A model generated the notes under the pieces. The model was not told where the DNA came from and made no database searches. It saw only the letters and a program-made list of their open reading frames with translations. 56,912 bases of DNA from a virus. This document shows positions 55,099 to 56,912 of this stretch, piece after piece (positions within the stretch are counted from its first letter, which is position 1; every line of letters begins with the position of its first letter). The position numbers were made by a program, and so were the translations under genes. The stretch is taken from the IMG/VR virus record IMGVR_UViG_3300044612_003613, positions 1 through 56,912 of that record; one strand, written 5' to 3'.

Positions 55099-56912
55099 AC
55101 GGTGCGCACCGCCACCTCATACTCGACTGCCCCAGGGATGGCCTCCCAGGAGAGGTGCATATCGGTTTGCCGTGTGGCTGGATTCACCACGGCGATGGCT
55201 GTTGCGCTGGAGGGTGCCGCCGGTGGCTTGATTTCAAGGGGGGCAAACACTTGCAGATCTAATGGAATATCACGCTCGATGTAGTCATATTTGGTTGGAT
55301 TATGGCGCAATGCAGAAACCATATATTTAGTCCGACTGCTTTCGGTAATGCCAATAGCCGTCCATAGGCTTGTGCGCATGGCGTTGTTGTCAATTGACCA
55401 AGTGCCACCAATCAATGGCGCTGCCGAAAATGGCAGGGCTGGTGTAACAACCACACCGCTGATAGAACCAATGAATCGTGTCTCCAGATTTCCATCCACC
55501 AGCTTGGCGGTGATCGTTGCATCTGCCTGGGTTGGCAGATCAGTCTGGGTTGCATCATCAACAGTGAGGCTGGTTGTTGTGCCTGCAATGGTTTTGCCAG
55601 CTCGCCTTACGCCGCTTTTGAGACGATCAGCTGCTCTGAACCGCAGGCCCGGCCGAAGTTCCACCCCCAGAGCCACGGTGCCCTCAAACATCACAACTTC
55701 TGATTCGTATTGTTCGGTGTAAAGCAGCCATTCCCCTGCGCGATGGGCTTGCCCAGGTGATGTGCAGGCAAAAGCGTCGATATTGGCGACCGTTGCCCCA
55801 TATAACTGAATTGCCTTTTTATCTTGTACCGTTACAAAATCATAGTCTTGTTTCTCGTTGTTGAAATACCGCACAACGGCGACGGTATGGCGCTCCCGCA
55901 GGCTAGAGCCGACATAGCGAAAGCCTTCTGGCGATATGTCTGCATTTGATACGGTGACGATTGCATCGCCAGGGGCATCTTGCGTAACAGTTACCGAGCC
56001 TTTGCCCCAATGGGGCATGCCTCGAAAGACACTGGCCATCTGATTGATCATTTTGTATGCGTCTTCGCTGCTCTGGATGTTGATTGAACAGGCAAAACGC
56101 GGCTCAAAACCGCCCCTGCCATCAGACACAAGTTCTGCGCAGTATTTAGATATCGAATACAGAGCAAACTTATCGACGGTTTCAGGCGGGCAGCGATGGC
56201 CGAATCCATAGCGTGGATGGGTGACCTGGTCGAAAAAATGCCAGGCAGGATCGGTCGTCCATTGAGCTTCGGCAAAGTTGCCCGTCCAAATGCCGGAGTA
56301 AATCAACCGGCCGGTGGTTTGCTCGACGGTTGCATTGTCAGGAATCGGAATTTTGACACCTAACCGGTCTACGGATACTTGCGGCCAGGAACTGAAATAC
56401 TTGGCGTCAAGTTGCAACGCCAACAACGCTGAATATGGGTATCTAAGCTTTGCATAGATTAATTCTGTATAGTCACTCCAAACCATTGTGTCATTGACTT
56501 TGGAGTTGTTTGAATCTGGGGTGATTCGCACCATTCGCACGCTTACGGGGAAGGGGCCATAGATCTCGACTTCATGGCTGCGTTGAAACAGATCGCCAGA
56601 ACGGCCTTTCACAGATGTGTCAACCACGGTTTTGAAACTGCCACCGGCGGTTGCCACTTGGATCTGATATTTGACCTCCACCGCAATGACATCGCCCTCC
56701 TGCGGTGACTTGACGCCACCTTTCAAGATGCTGGAAGTCAGCGATTTTGATACCTTATTCTTGGGATCGTAATACTGCTGTAGGGCTTGCCAGCTAAGTG
56801 TGATTCTGAGTGCATTGACAGCAGAATCTGTAATCGTGCGTGTCAGCGGCGTCGCTGCTGTTACCGGCAGCCCAACCCCTCGCTGGGATTCGGTTGCATT
56901 GAAACCTTTGAT
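55095..56912 (-). CDS. Lambda J-like tail-tip host-specificity protein (N-terminus outside window)
   Basis: The frame is open to 56912, so the N-terminus is missing; the first internal ATG is at 56726. It matches lambda J: 'EGDVIAVEVKYQIQVATAGG', 'VVDTSVKGRSGDLFQRSHEV', 'NDTMVWSDYTELIYAKLRYP', 'TDPAWHFFDQVTHPRYGFGH', 'KFALYSISKYCAELV' and 'MASVFRGMPHWGKGSV'. J forms the tail tip that contacts the receptor. The last part starts a fibronectin-type domain (MHLSWEAIPGAVEYEVAVRT), continued in 53596-55098. It marks the distal end of the leftward tail genes. Confidence 0.88.
   Translation of the reverse strand: MKGFNATESQRGVGLPVTAATPLTRTITDSAVNALRITLSWQALQQYYDPKNKVSKSLTSSILKGGVKSPQEGDVIAVEVKYQIQVATAGGSFKTVVDTSVKGRSGDLFQRSHEVEIYGPFPVSVRMVRITPDSNNSKVNDTMVWSDYTELIYAKLRYPYSALLALQLDAKYFSSWPQVSVDRLGVKIPIPDNATVEQTTGRLIYSGIWTGNFAEAQWTTDPAWHFFDQVTHPRYGFGHRCPPETVDKFALYSISKYCAELVSDGRGGFEPRFACSINIQSSEDAYKMINQMASVFRGMPHWGKGSVTVTQDAPGDAIVTVSNADISPEGFRYVGSSLRERHTVAVVRYFNNEKQDYDFVTVQDKKAIQLYGATVANIDAFACTSPGQAHRAGEWLLYTEQYESEVVMFEGTVALGVELRPGLRFRAADRLKSGVRRAGKTIAGTTTSLTVDDATQTDLPTQADATITAKLVDGNLETRFIGSISGVVVTPALPFSAAPLIGGTWSIDNNAMRTSLWTAIGITESSRTKYMVSALRHNPTKYDYIERDIPLDLQVFAPLEIKPPAAPSSATAIAVVNPATRQTDMHLSWEAIPGAVEYEVAVRTV

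Noticed and set aside
1-56912. CRISPR array or diversity-generating retroelement
   Set aside because: No regularly spaced direct repeats with unique spacers and no reverse transcriptase were seen. The repeats found are protein-coding modules, hairpins or low-complexity units.

Overview
The window is most of the genome of a temperate, long-tailed (siphovirus-like) cyanophage or prophage. The host is probably a GC-rich freshwater Synechococcus/Cyanobium-type cyanobacterium. The evidence is a cyanobacterial-type AbrB regulator (29869-30252), a cyanobacterial-type sigma-70 factor (20862-21728), an XisF-like cyanobacterial serine recombinase remnant (33690-34556), and a complete set of head, terminase, tail, lysis, recombination, replication and integration genes. 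Both window ends lie inside leftward structural genes: tail tube at position 1, and a lambda-J-like tail-tip protein at 56912. This order makes sense if the source molecule is circular or circularly permuted and a tail segment (chaperones, tape measure, start of J) lies outside the window. The attachment-site core next to the integrase carries only the 3' half of a CAU-anticodon tRNA, as expected for attP.

Layout. 1-5.4 kb (minus): tail tube, tail terminator, head-tail joining proteins, major capsid protein, cement protein, protease-scaffold fusion. 5.7-14.9 kb (minus): very large modular proteins between the protease and the MuF gene: a 1543-residue polyvalent protein (LPD1-like zincin plus kinase), a second kinase-like protein, a ParB-like polyvalent protein, and small coupled ORFs. 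15.0-17.2 kb (plus): an early-type cassette inserted into the head operon, with its own operator and a LexA-like DNA-binding protein. 17.2-20.7 kb (minus): MuF-type head protein and portal. 20.9-24.8 kb: sigma factor, HNH nuclease, terminase small and large subunits. 25.3-28.5 kb (plus): early genes (ASCH, DnaQ-like exonuclease, unknowns). 28.7-33.6 kb (minus): small zinc-binding proteins, cyAbrB, a zeta-type P-loop kinase protein that shares modules with the head-operon giants, and a ParB-like protein. 34.5-39.8 kb (minus): M15 endolysin, nuclease, SSB-like protein, nucleotide-pool enzyme, ERF annealing protein. 41.2-45.1 kb (plus): replication protein with an internal hairpin array (candidate origin), YfdQ-like protein, micro-membrane protein, candidate excisionase. 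45.0-46.3 kb: integrase and attP. 46.6-51.1 kb (plus): reverse-oriented tail-fibre/host-range cassette. 51.1-56.9 kb (minus): lysis-type small membrane proteins, fibre-like proteins and tail tip.

Two signals go beyond ordinary annotation. First, a repeated sequence module (R-L-D-A-R...P-G-Q-L, then K-P-A-A-V-G-R-A, then G-K-P-C-G..H-I-[SA]...C.K-G) links otherwise unrelated catalytic domains (zincin, two kinases, ParB-like, zeta-type kinase) in four proteins. Three of these proteins sit in the head operon beside the prohead protease. I infer a family of capsid-packaged, possibly protease-processed, injected effectors; this is a hypothesis. Second, an 18-bp palindrome (consensus CATMCAAGATCCTGTATG) occurs at four early control regions about 5-15 kb apart and probably defines a phage regulon.
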